From Hypericum androsaemum (lineage: Eukaryota; Streptophyta; Magnoliopsida; Malpighiales; Hypericaceae), in contig OZ023196.1 in the NCBI GenBank assembly GCA_963995505.1, forward strand, positions 10,909,106-10,973,105: a stretch of 64,000 nucleotides of DNA. The letters run 5' to 3'. The position numbers and the translations under genes were made by a program. Positions 36,728-45,643 of the stretch are shown piece by piece (the stretch's first letter is position 1; the number at the start of each line of letters is the position of its first letter). The notes beneath the pieces are model-generated. The model did not search any database. It was not told the DNA's origin and saw only the letters and a list, made by a program, of their open reading frames with translations.

Positions 36728-37014
36728 TTGGACGGTTGGATGATCAACAAGGCACACGGGGGCGTAGCCCCCGTCCCAAAACTGGGATCAACCTGGCGTA
36801 CGCCAGGAAAGTCACAGGGGATTTTGTTCGTCAGGGCTTGGCCGACGCCATCTACCTGGCGTACGCCAGGAAAGTCACAGGGGATTTTGTTCGTCAGGGC
36901 TTGGCGGACGCCATCTACCTGGCGTACACCAACCAAGTTACAGGGAACTCGAGCAGTCAGGTCTTGGCGTACGCCAGGGCCTTGGCGTACGCCAGGTTTG
37001 CCCAGCCAACATAA
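36728..37014 (+). repeat. Tandem palindrome-bearing repeats in the 3' region of C
   Basis: Two units of 66 bp, and a diverged third, start near 36788, 36854 and 36917: CTGGCGTACGCCAGGAAAGT, CACAGGGGATTTTGTTCGTC, AGGGCTTGGcsGACGCCATC. Each unit contains GGCGTACGCC, a perfect palindrome; further copies stand at about 36964 and 36981 (altered to GGCGTACACC in unit 3). Tandem repeats between pol and the 3' LTR are common in large plant Gypsy elements, but the palindromic unit is distinctive. Confidence 0.85.
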
Positions 37015-37241
37015 AACTCAAATCGAAATCCCCTCTTCCTTCCTAAAAACAAAATCACCTCCACCACCACTCCTCCTCAACTCTTCCTCCCCAAAAATAA
37101 CAAGAACCCAAGCTCCACCTCCACCACCACCACTCCTCCTCAACTTTCCTCGCACCTCCGGCTCACCATCCATAAGGCTAAAAAGGTAAAAGGTAAAACC
37201 CTAATTTTTGTTTTTCTTGAGTTTATTGCAGGCTCACCATC

Positions 37242-38175
37242 ATGGCTGACGGAGCAAGCTCAAGCCGTGGAGGACGCAAGCCACCTACCAAGCGTGCCCG
37301 CAACTCTCCACCTCCACCTCCACCTCCACCCCAACAAAACATCGCCGATCAATATGAAGCTCCCTTTGCAATCTACCACGATTGGGAGGGAGAGAGGTAT
37401 TCCCGATTCTCTGACATTGACACTGTTAGTCATTTTAAGATTAATTGGGATGATATGCGCAAGTTGGGGTTAGATGAGCCATTGCGAAATGCATTGAAAC
37501 ACTTTGGTTGGGAATATTTTGCTGATCATAGTGTGGCTGCTAGATGGGAGTTGTCGTGTGAGTTCTATTGCACATTGACCGTAGCTGATAATCGTAACTC
37601 CTTTACTGCACGTTTATTTGATACTGAGTTTACGGTTAATGCACAAACATTCAATAGAATCTTCAAACTTCATCCAGGGGGTAGTGCCTTAGATTTTACG
37701 CCTCAAGACCTTGCTCATCGTGAATGGTTTGAAATCTCTGGTTTTGAGAAATATGTGTCTGGTAAAGCAACTAGCGTACTCATTAAGGAACCCCACATTG
37801 GCATTTTGCATCATTTTATGAGTCTCACCTTTAGTGGTTAGTGGGAAGAGAGTAAGGTGTTTTGTACTCAGCTGTATGCCATTCATTGTTTACGTTACAA
37901 ACAACCGTTTAGTACGTTTGCAATGGTTATGGATGTCTACTCTGGCGGAAAATCCTGCCCGTTTGTATCTAGGTCATATTATCTCCCGCCTTGCACATCA
38001 CTTTTTCCCTGAGAAATATGCAGCCTTCGAAGGGACCAAAGTTCTTCCGGTAGGCCTTGACATCAATTATTGGCATAACTCGTGCTATGCGGTCTTAGGA
38101 AATGCCAAGTTTTTGCCTAGAAAATGCCAAGTTTGTGTTTGTAAAAAAAAAGGAAAAGAAAAAAAAGGGAAGTGA
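37242..38175 (+). pseudogene. Extra ORF of C downstream of integrase (plant transposon protein domain)
   Basis: From ATG 37242: MADGASSSRGGRKPPTKRAR, a PPPPPPPP run, then ADQYEAPFAIYHDWEGERYS...LGLDEPLRNALKHFGWEYFADHSVAARWELSCEFYCTL...TVNAQTFNRIFKLHPGG. A TAG at 37839 stops this frame; the continuation is in another frame (ARLYLGHIISRLAHHFFPEKYAAF, from 37834). The sequence resembles the 'putative plant transposon protein' domain found in Athila-type elements. Its position matches the so-called env-like ORF, but no signal peptide or membrane segment is visible, so an envelope role is not supported. Confidence 0.75.
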
Positions 38176-38232
38176 AGGTTGAATAAGGCATTAATTATTG
38201 GCATAACTCGTGCTATGCGGTCTTAGGAAATG
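38061..38232. repeat. 44-bp direct duplication in C
   Basis: CATCAATTATTGGCATAACT... (38061-38104) recurs as CATTAATTATTGGCATAACT... at 38189-38232, 43 of 44 identical. An A/G-rich purine stretch (AAAAAAAAGGAAAAGAAAAAA) separates them, suggesting slippage or template jump. Confidence 0.8.
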
Positions 38233-38805
38233 GGTGAATTTTGAGAGTGTGCTTTAATTATTTATGGTGAGGTTGTTTAGAATAGACGAGAGACTAGAAT
38301 GCTTTGGCAACAAGTCCTCGTATTGGGTGGTTTAACTACTATCCATATATATTATCTCACCAATACCTTAGCCCCATTACAACCCAATTGAAAGTCCCCT
38401 GTTCACGAGCAACCACACGACTTTAAGACACTGTTGAGTAGGACGTAGGATATTTTGAAAGACATCGGTCATGTACGCGAGAGATAGGAAGTTGGCTACT
38501 TACAAATCGTGAGCTTAAAATTTCCGAACCTCTGAGTGGTTAACCTTCTAGTGTCTTTTACATAGTGATAACACTTGATTAAACCACCGAGTGGTAAGGT
38601 GTTTACCGGGTCTTACTCTTTGTGTTTGGGTTGATGAACTAGCAAGGTTGTGGGGTGGTCTTTTTGATGTGAGTTTGAGATTTTGAGGGGAGTCAATTTG
38701 TGAACTTGTCATGCCAAGTCTATTCCTTGCTGTGTTTTTCCTTGTTGTGTGATGTTGTTTTCATTTTTCGTGTGTTGAGCTTTGCTTGGGGACAAGCAAT
38801 GATTC

Positions 38806-38818
38806 AAGTGTGGGGGTG
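38806..38818 (+). other. Polypurine tract of C
   Basis: AAGTGTGGGGGTG directly before the TGATGAG of the 3' LTR; primes plus-strand cDNA. GCTTGGGGACAAGC, a conserved context of this family, is at 38784-38797. Confidence 0.75.
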
Positions 38819-40284
38819 TGATGAGTGTGGAAACACTCATCTTTTGTGTTTATTTTAGAGTAGATTTACCGTTGTTTCTATTGCTTTTGTTTGTTCTTCG
38901 TTGTCGTAATGTCATTTATCGTGCATTATTTGTTTTTAGTGTAGTCTTATGTTTTTATTGTGTTTTCTTCATGCTAGGAGATTTGGTGAGGTGAAGTGGA
39001 GGAAGTGAAGTCACCTTGGGTCATCGTATGCGATTTGATTTGCCGGGAGGAAGGACGCTTAATCGAGACCTCGAAGACGTGGGCAAGGTGGACCTCTTGC
39101 GACTCCAATGCTGATAACTTTCTCATCTGAAGTCCGATGGAGACGTGTGAGATGGCTCTGCAAAGAAGACATCCGGGTCTACAACTTTGTCTCTAATGGT
39201 CTTCTTCAAATTCGGAGTCTAAGAGGGGAGAACGCTGGATTCAATGTCGTAGTCCAATTCTGTCAAAATTTCATCACAAGTGGGCCGAATTTGAAGACTT
39301 GTTTTGGGCCCATTTTGGGCTTTAATTATAATTTCGTGGCTGAGACATTTTGGGGGGTTAAATCTTGTATATAAGCCTTTGCTTAGATATTTTAGGGAGA
39401 TTAGATATTTTAGAAGGATTATTAGATATTTTTGGTAGAACTCTCCACTAACTCTTAGTTTTGGAAGAGAACTTGGCTCACCATTGTTGGAGTTTGTAGA
39501 GAACTTGAAGGAGAACTTTTGGAAGCTTGAAGATCATCTTGAGCTTTCTCTAACCCTCTCTTTTATGTTTATGCTTTACTTGCTTCATTTAATGGATGTG
39601 TTTAGTTGTGTAGTTGATATGTGTGAGTAGTTGTTTAGTGGGTTTGGTGCCTTGATGGCATTTATTTAGCCAATGGTTTTGTGGGGTTAAAATGCTAAGG
39701 TTTGTGAACTAGTTAATGAGTTTAATGCTTATTCTTGATTGATCACCTTGATTATGAACATGGTTAATGTTAATCACCGAGAGGGGTTAGGATTAACGGA
39801 CCATTTAACTAGTTGAGTAGACACCTATTGATGAGAGATCACCTTAGGTGACTAGTTGTCCAAAGGATGGTGATTATAGTTGGTTTTTAGTTAGATTAGA
39901 TGGCTAATTTGTCGCGAGAGCGTGGTTAGTTCATCTAAGTCTAGTTAAGAATCGATTTAGACTATTTTGTCGCGAGAGCGTTGATTAGTTGCCTTCAAAA
40001 CATCCGGACCATGTCATGAACTTAATAAACCCCATAAGCCATTTGGTTATTTAGTTTGTCATTGGTACCTTGCTCACTCTTATTTTATTTGTAAAATCAT
40101 CTTATTTAGTAGTAGTGTTATTTCTACTAATAGTTTGTGTGTTTAGACTTGACAAAACCTTCTCATTTAGTCCTAGACTAGTGGTGAAGTCAAGTTTGCG
40201 GCCTAGAACTTAGTCCTTGTGGGACGACATTCCTTTACTTACTCTTTATTGCAAAGGGGGGGGGGGTGAAAATCCTTCCTTTCA
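38819..40284 (+). repeat. 3' LTR of C (1466 bp)
   Basis: Nearly identical to 29469-30939. The 5-bp length difference is accounted for by the G tract. The TATA box is kept at 39368. It ends CCTTTCA before the GAAAC target duplication. Confidence 0.95.
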
Positions 40285-40289
40285 GAAAC

Positions 40290-40525
40290 TGAACAACGTC
40301 AATAGTGCAAAAAATTGTGAAACTTCCTGGATCTTTTAGTTTTGGCGGTATGTCATTTTCTACCAAAGCGGTCTTCTCGCCATCATTCTGCCTCTTCTTC
40401 CTCGTGATGATTTCCTTCAGAAACTCAGCATATTGTGGCCTTTTATCTAACATCTCCAAGAAAGAGGCATGGCTTTGAATGTCCTCCATTGTCTTTATGA
40501 ATTCAAGGGCTTTCTCATCGATCAC
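40290..40525 (-). pseudogene. Protease, minus-strand half of B (N-terminal part)
   Basis: On the minus strand: MIDEKALEFIKTMEDIQSHASFLEMLDKRPQYAEF...DIPPKLKDPGSFTIFCTIDVVQF. This is the mirror of 26500-26735; the rest of the domain lies beyond element C at 29463-29066. Confidence 0.88.
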
Positions 40526-40573
40526 TGCTATTTTTTTGACTTGTTGAGATGATGGTGGAGGAACATAAGAATT

Positions 40574-42200
40574 CTATTTTTTACTGATATAGGCTGGTGG
40601 CTCCTTCTTTTTAGTAACTACCGCCTCCTCTATGGCTGGCTTGATCGGTTTGGCACATTCTTTTGAAGTGGATTTTTTCTGAAGTGGTGACTTTCTCCAA
40701 AGTCTTTGAGGGAATGGAGGTGGAGGGACATAAGGTGGTGGAGGTATATACAGTTTATCATCCTCGTCCACACTCCTCAATGTGATGGCCATCACTTTTT
40801 CTCGCAGGTTCGACTCCATGCTGCTAGGTTGAGAACCTATTTACCATTGAGTGTTTGTTGCAGCTAAATTTCTAAGTTCGATCTCCATCTTCTTGAGTTG
40901 TGTGGCCTGACCCTTTAGGTATGTCTCAAACTCTTATTGACACATCTCACAATGATTCATCCGATGTACAGTTATATTTTGTTGTTGGATGGATTGCTGG
41001 ACCACTCCCGCCAATTGGTCAATCTTGGAGAAGACGTTGACTTGGTCTCCCACTAGTTGATCAATCTTCTCACCCATTGTTTTGACTTGATCCCTCAAAT
41101 ATGGCAGCTTGGGTTCTTGCTGGTTACCAGTGTTGTTTGTCTGCTTGCCAAATCGAGAGAAATTTGGTTGAACAGTAGTTTACTTTGAGTAGCCCATACC
41201 TGGTGGTTGTCTATCAGCAACTGCCTAAAGTTTCTTCATCATTGGACAGTCCACAGTGACATGATCATCTTCTTTGCATAAGTCACACGTGTTTTATACT
41301 GTAATTACTTTAGTCTTGCCATTGGTTAGCTCTTCAACCTTTTTGGTAAGTGCCGCTATTGTAGCTTCCAGCTTAGAATTTCATTGCGGTCGCTTGAGGT
41401 GCTCGGTTGGCCACATACCATTGACTTCTGCCATCTCTTCCATCAAATGAGTGGCTTCATCAGTGGTCTTCCTCAGAAACACCCCTTGAGATGAGGTGTC
41501 AATATGATCACGGGATGGGCCATCTAACCCATTGTAAAAGATTTTTATGAGATTCTCCTGAGTGATGCCATGTTGAGAAAAGGCACTTTGGAGATCTATA
41601 AAATATTCCCAAGCTTCATAGATGCTCTCCCCATCACATTGTGTAAAAGTGTTTATGTCCCGTAAGAGTTTAGCTGACTTGACCATCGAGAAGAACTTTT
41701 GAAGAAAAGTATGGGCTGGATCATTCCAACTCTGAATCATCTCTCCCTTCAACTTATTATACCAAGTGCGAGCTCCATCCTTCAAGGATAAGTGGAAGAG
41801 ACGCAGCTTCAAAACATCATCATTTACCCCTTGAAACTTCATGATATTACAGATGTCCTCAAATCGAGAAAGATGGTCTTGAGGGTCTTCGCATGGTGAG
41901 CCACCGAATTGGATCAATGTTTGCAGTATTCTGACAACTGCTCTGGAAAGAGTTGGGACCTACAGGTGGTTGTCGTAAACCATTAGTGTTCCCATTCCAT
42001 GTAGAAACAGACGATTCCAGTAGTGTCCTTCTTTATGGCGCGTCCCCTGCAGCTTGGAGCACTCCATTTTCCTGATTGTGTGCCATCGATCTTGCTTGGT
42101 CCCTCTTTTCACGCCTGATCACCCTTTCAAGTACTCCGATGTCAACCTCAAGCACAATATTTTTGTCAAGGTCTAATCCTTCGCTCTGGGTTCTTGGCAT
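40574..42200 (-). pseudogene. Gag, minus-strand half of B
   Basis: The start codon mirrors 24821 (MPRTQSEGLDLDKNIVLEVDIGVLERVIRREKR). The best frame, 41917-41381, holds the Gag domain (IQFGGSPCEDPQDHLSRFEDICNIMKFQG...WYNKLKGEMIQSWNDPAHTF...IFYNGLDGPSRDHIDTSSQGVFL) without a stop. The C-terminal Pro-rich part, LYIPPPPYVPPPPFPQRLW, is at 40819-40574. It is better preserved than the plus-strand half. Confidence 0.85.
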
Positions 42201-42314
42201 GCACGAGAGAATCCTGAAAAAGAAATCACACAAAATCAGCAAGTTTGCTACACAAAACCAATTGCTTTTGACTTTATCTCCTAAAATCTCAGTTCCGTGT
42301 CGACGGTGCCAATT

Positions 42315-42447
42315 TGATGTATGAGAAATTGACAATTAATAAAAAGCATAATCAAATAGTATAGTGGAAAGTAAGGTTCTTAGAACTGAGGGTTGAACAC
42401 GAAATCAAGGCAAGTTATTATGTGAAGTGAGAGAATTAAAAGGTTTG
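42315..42447 (-). repeat. Truncated LTR (133 bp) at the right end of B
   Basis: Minus-strand match to the last 133 bp of the left LTR (24574-24706), ending ...CATACATCA at 42315. The next segment is a corrupted PBS (TGGCACCGTCGACACGGA). The outer end (...AGGTTTG at 42447) abuts the AGAGC duplication, so the missing 1.36 kb of LTR was absent when the element integrated. Confidence 0.88.
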
Positions 42448-43417
42448 AGAGCACACTTGGGTTGGTTAGACGCGGAGTTTGTTTGGACCCATTTAAGTAT
42501 GGAGCTCGCCTACGTTGTTGAGCTCTTTTGGGCTTGCAGCTCATTTGGGTGTCCAAATTCGCCCAAGCCGTGGTGGATCAGAGCTCGCTTACTTGCCCAG
42601 CTCATTTTGGGCTGATGAGGCCTTTCTCGCCTTGGTACCAGGCTGGTAGAGCTCGCCTACGATGAGCTCTCTTGGGCCCAGAGTTCGCCTGGGCGTTTAA
42701 GCTTGCCCGGTCTCTGGTAGATTGAGGCTCGGCCAGACTTTTTGGCTCGCATCGGTATCGGGCATGCTTGGGTTTTTTGGGCTCGCCTCGGTTTGACTTG
42801 AGGATATTCTCTAGCTAATTTGAATTGGGGCTTGATGCAATTTTAGTGGAGACGTTCAACAAGGTCGAGGGCAGTCGAGGTTTTCCTATATTGAGTCAGG
42901 ATCACCAATATTCGGTCAAGATTTGGGATATTCCTCTTTTAGGTCAAGTTCGCTTGTTTGCCATGGCCTGGACATTCCTATTTAAGGCCAGATCTCTCTA
43001 TTTTGGGAGTCAGTCTAGATTTTTCTATTCTAGGCCATGTTGAGTTGGAGACGGCCTACCTATTCAAGGACGGATCTCTTTATTTTGGGAGTCGGCTTCG
43101 ATTTCCCTATTCTAGGCCGGGTTGAGTTAGAAACGGCCTAATGTAAAAATAGCCTAATGTGAGTTTTTTCTATTTTGAAGGCCGAGGGTGGGTCAAGGCA
43201 TTCTATATAAAGAGGACTTGGTAGAAGGAGAAGATCATCATAACACAACACAACAACCCTACTTTACTTATCTATGTTACTTTTCCTTTCCGTAGCCTAG
43301 CCTGGCATAGCGTAGTTTAGCACTTTTTTCCCCTTCTCTGTTAGGCCGACCTTAGGACGACCACTTCGGATCCGTCTCGGAAAATTTTCACGTTGTTGTT
43401 CCCTTTTCCCCGCAACA
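42448..43417 (+). repeat. 3' part of the 3' LTR of element A
   Basis: Aligns with 20030-20856 (GCTTACTTGCCCAGCTcATT, TGGGCTGATGAGGCC). TATA box TATATAAA at 43204. Ends CCGCAACA at 43417. It is longer than the corresponding part of the 5' LTR because of small internal duplications. Confidence 0.85.
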
Positions 43418-43462
43418 GTAACTGTAGTGCAAAAGTAATGAGATGGATACCAAAAATACACG
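43418..43462. repeat. Right arm of the inverted repeat flanking element A
   Basis: GTAACTGTAGTGCAAAAGTA, ATGAGATGGATACCAAAAAT. Partner of 19456-19510. The first five bases are the target duplication of A. Confidence 0.7.
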
Positions 43463-43967
43463 AAAGGAATAAGAAAAGATTGGACGGTAAACGAGAGGAA
43501 AGTAAAGTAATTAATACCGTAATAATGTCTGAATAGGTAAAAATATATCTCGTATTATTTTATGTAGCTTTGTTTGTTCAAAACTGGCATATTGTCACAT
43601 TTATTAATTGTTACAATATGATGATCTCAAACTTTTGGGTTACAAAAATTTCTGAATTTTTCAAGCCCACCTGAATCTGGAGTTGGTACAAATCCGGAAT
43701 ATGTATGGCACAATTCTTATAACAATACAAATAAATTTCAGGGTAGCTTTTCCGTAACAATTATCCACAGCAAAATTCTTTTGTTATGCAATATATTTCG
43801 AATTATCTCAAATATTTTTTTCCGATCTTTTAAATCTCGATCCCAACTTCAAAACCACCATCCACGGTACTCACTCTCATCGAATAGACCCTTTTTTGTT
43901 GTTGTTGAGGGATCTCATCGAATAGACCCTGGCCATTGGCTTTTAAGTGCTCGTGGTGCCAGTGCCA
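43463..43967. other. AT-rich intergenic DNA
   Basis: No gene seen. TCTCATCGAATAGACCCT occurs twice (about 43877 and 43913), a small duplication. Confidence 0.5.
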
Positions 43968-44601
43968 TTAAATTAAGGAAAACTTCACTTTAGTACCCTA
44001 TAGTATCACAGATTTTTACTTAGGTATCCTATGGTTTAAAACGCATAGAACATGCCCAACTTATTTTAATTTTTAGCAAAAAAGAGGTCCCGGGTAGCTG
44101 CCCTCAATTTTTTTTTCAAAACGACGCCACTTCGTTTCCTACGTGTACCGCCAACTCAACATTTTCGTATATACATAGGTGATGATGTGGCAAGTGAACA
44201 TTTTGAAAATTGTACTAATTTTTTTAAATTTCTCATGAAGACCCTTCGTCTTCTTCCTTGGTCGCGCTCTTCTTTTCCCTTTACCATCATTGTTAAACTG
44301 GAGCTTCCCTTCTCTAGCGCAAGATTAGAGAGAGAGAAATCAAGAGGGAGACAGAACCCAACCCGACGCCATGTTGTCCACGGCATGATACCACCCTCCT
44401 CGTCTCTCGATTTGCACACGTGTACTGACAAAACCCCAACCCGACTATGGACCTCGTCATCATCGATAATCCAAGCCATAACAAAATCACCGACCCCGTC
44501 TTCAGTCCGACCAACACTCCCTTAAATAAAATAAGAAAAGCAGATCTGCCTCCCATCATTTCTCTTCACCAAAAGGTTTAAACCAATCAAATACGGACAT
44601 G

Positions 44602-44786
44602 CCATGGCTGACGTCACAGTTCGAGGGGGTGGGGAAGGAAGTGCCAGACTTTGAGTACACTCCCCGAAGCATCGCACACCTACATAACCTGGCCATGTTC
44701 TCACAAGCAAAGACCCAGGCCATTGCCATTCTCGCTGCCAATTTCTGCCTCAAGGCCTCCGAGTACCACGCCCAAGGTCCACCTCT
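44602..44786 (+). pseudogene. Captured exon resembling augmin subunit 1 (HAUS1-like)
   Basis: The frame reads PWLTSQFEGVGKEVPDFEYT, PRSIAHLHNLAMFSQAKTQA, IAILAANFCLKASEYHAQG and ends at a CCAAG|GTCCACC donor-like site. From memory this resembles the N-terminal region of plant AUGMIN subunit 1/HAUS1, a coiled-coil subunit of the complex that recruits gamma-tubulin to microtubules. Only one exon-sized piece is present, inside MULE TIRs, without start or continuation, so it is a captured fragment and not a working gene. Confidence 0.55.
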
Positions 44787-44849
44787 CTGATAATCCCAAG
44801 CGCAAACACTACGAGCCGAACTAAAAAATTTTACCAGAAGAGACCGTCG

Positions 44850-45000
44850 TCCTAGTCTGGCTTGTAGTGGGACACCCATCATGCCTGAAGGCAGCGCTCT
44901 GGGGGAAGCCAACAGCGGAAGAGCCGAGGTGGAAGCGGTAGGTGTAATGGGCGAGGAAGGGGACGATCAGAGTTAGGAATTTGGGCGGGTAGATGTTGGT
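44850..45000 (-). pseudogene. Second captured gene-like fragment (unidentified)
   Basis: The minus strand reads SDTNIYPPKFLTLIVPFLAH, YTYRFHLGSSAVGFPQSAAF, an amphipathic and well-formed protein-like stretch without stops. The source gene is not recognised. Confidence 0.35.
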
Positions 45001-45338
45001 GTCGGAAGGAGGAAGGGAGAAGAGAGAGAGAGAGAGGATGAGATAGAGAGAGAGAGAGAGATAAGATGGGAGAATGAGAGATTTGAAAATATATATAATA
45101 AGGATTGTTTTAGTAATTATCCATATGCCACGTCAATATCGACTTATCCCAACCCAGTCGCCACGTAGGAAACGAAGTGGTTTCGTTCTGGAAAAAAATC
45201 GCGGGCAGCTACCCGGGACCTATTTTTGATGAAAATTGAAATAAGTTGGACATATTTTATGCGTTTTAAACCACAGAGTACCTAAGTAAAAATCTGTGAT
45301 ACTATAAGGTACTAAAGTGAATTTTTCTCTTAAATTAA

Positions 45339-45638
45339 ATAGGGTTGACCCCACAAAAAATTGGGACCGAGTTTGTAGATCTTAGTTACCAAATCAGCTT
45401 ACCCGCCGGCTGCGGCCATTGGAGCGGCACCTCTATTGCCTCTGCATACGTGTCTACACGTGTAGCAATCAATTTTGAGACCATCACCATTATTGCTAAA
45501 ACATGCTTCAACTCTTCTTTTTCGATGGCCATTTAATTGATCACTTTATTAAACTAGTAAAGTCAATGATTTATAAAAATAAGGCTTATAAACAATAAAT
45601 AATTGTTAAGATAACTTTATTAATATTCTACGATAATG
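45339..45638. other. AT-rich spacer, no gene seen
   Basis: A 300-base stretch between the Pack-MULE and the solo LTR without a recognisable feature. Confidence 0.5.
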
Positions 45639-45643
45639 GTAAT

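Larger units (their letters stand above)
29469..40284 (+). mobile_element. Athila-type Ty3/Gypsy LTR retrotransposon C, complete, 10.8 kb
   Basis: LTRs 29469-30939 and 38819-40284, a perfect GAAAC target duplication (29464-29468, 40285-40289), a perfect tRNA-Asp PBS, gag, PR-RT-RNaseH-INT, an extra ORF after integrase, and a polypurine tract. About 20 substitutions separate the two LTRs over roughly 1470 bp by eye, so insertion is recent compared with its hosts A and B. Five in-frame stops and at least one frameshift in gag-pol make this copy non-autonomous now. It sits in the minus-strand protease of B. Confidence 0.95.
23210..42447. mobile_element. Composite Athila-type element B with inverted halves, split by C
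   Basis: The left end is a full LTR (23210-24706) followed by PBS, gag and protease on the plus strand up to 27282. The right end is a minus-strand copy: a 133-bp LTR fragment (42315-42447), a damaged PBS, gag, and protease, ending at 28921. The inverted arms, 24574-27282 and 42447-28921 without nested C, are 2709 and about 2706 bp, roughly 85-90% identical in stretches compared by eye. The 1638-bp spacer is a minus-strand 3' UTR. No RT or integrase remains. Perfect AGAGC target duplications abut both outer ends, so the structure was present at integration. Confidence 0.85.
19547..43417 (+). mobile_element. LTR retrotransposon A (degenerate), containing nested B and C
   Basis: 5' LTR 19547-20856 starts TGTTGAGG and ends CGCAACA. 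The 3' LTR is split: its 5' part lies before 23210 and its remainder at 42448-43417, ending CCGCAACA. The target duplication is GTAAT (19542-19546) / GTAAC (43418-43422), one change. Between the LTRs are a Gag relic and a protease relic, but no reverse transcriptase or integrase, so the element is internally deleted. Its own length without nested DNA is about 4.6 kb. The family is Ty3/Gypsy-like by gene order only. Confidence 0.85.
43977..45329. mobile_element. Pack-MULE-like element, 1353 bp, long TIRs, 9-bp TSD
   Basis: Inverted ends of about 180 bp: left CTTCACTTTAGTACC...AGTATCACAGATTTTTACTT; the right end reverse-complemented reads ATTCACTTTAGTACC...AGTATCACAGATTTTTACTT, and similarity continues through GGTTTAAAACGCATA and GGTCCCGGGTAGCTGCCC to CACTTCGTTTCCTACGTG. 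A perfect 9-bp target duplication, TTAAATTAA, lies at 43968-43976 and 45330-45338. It has no transposase. The GC-richer interior includes a gene-like exon (44602-44786) and an antisense gene-like segment (about 44850-45000), as expected for a Pack-MULE. Confidence 0.9.

Noticed and set aside
37242..38175. Calling this ORF an envelope gene
   Set aside because: Position alone is not enough; no signal peptide or membrane segment is visible.
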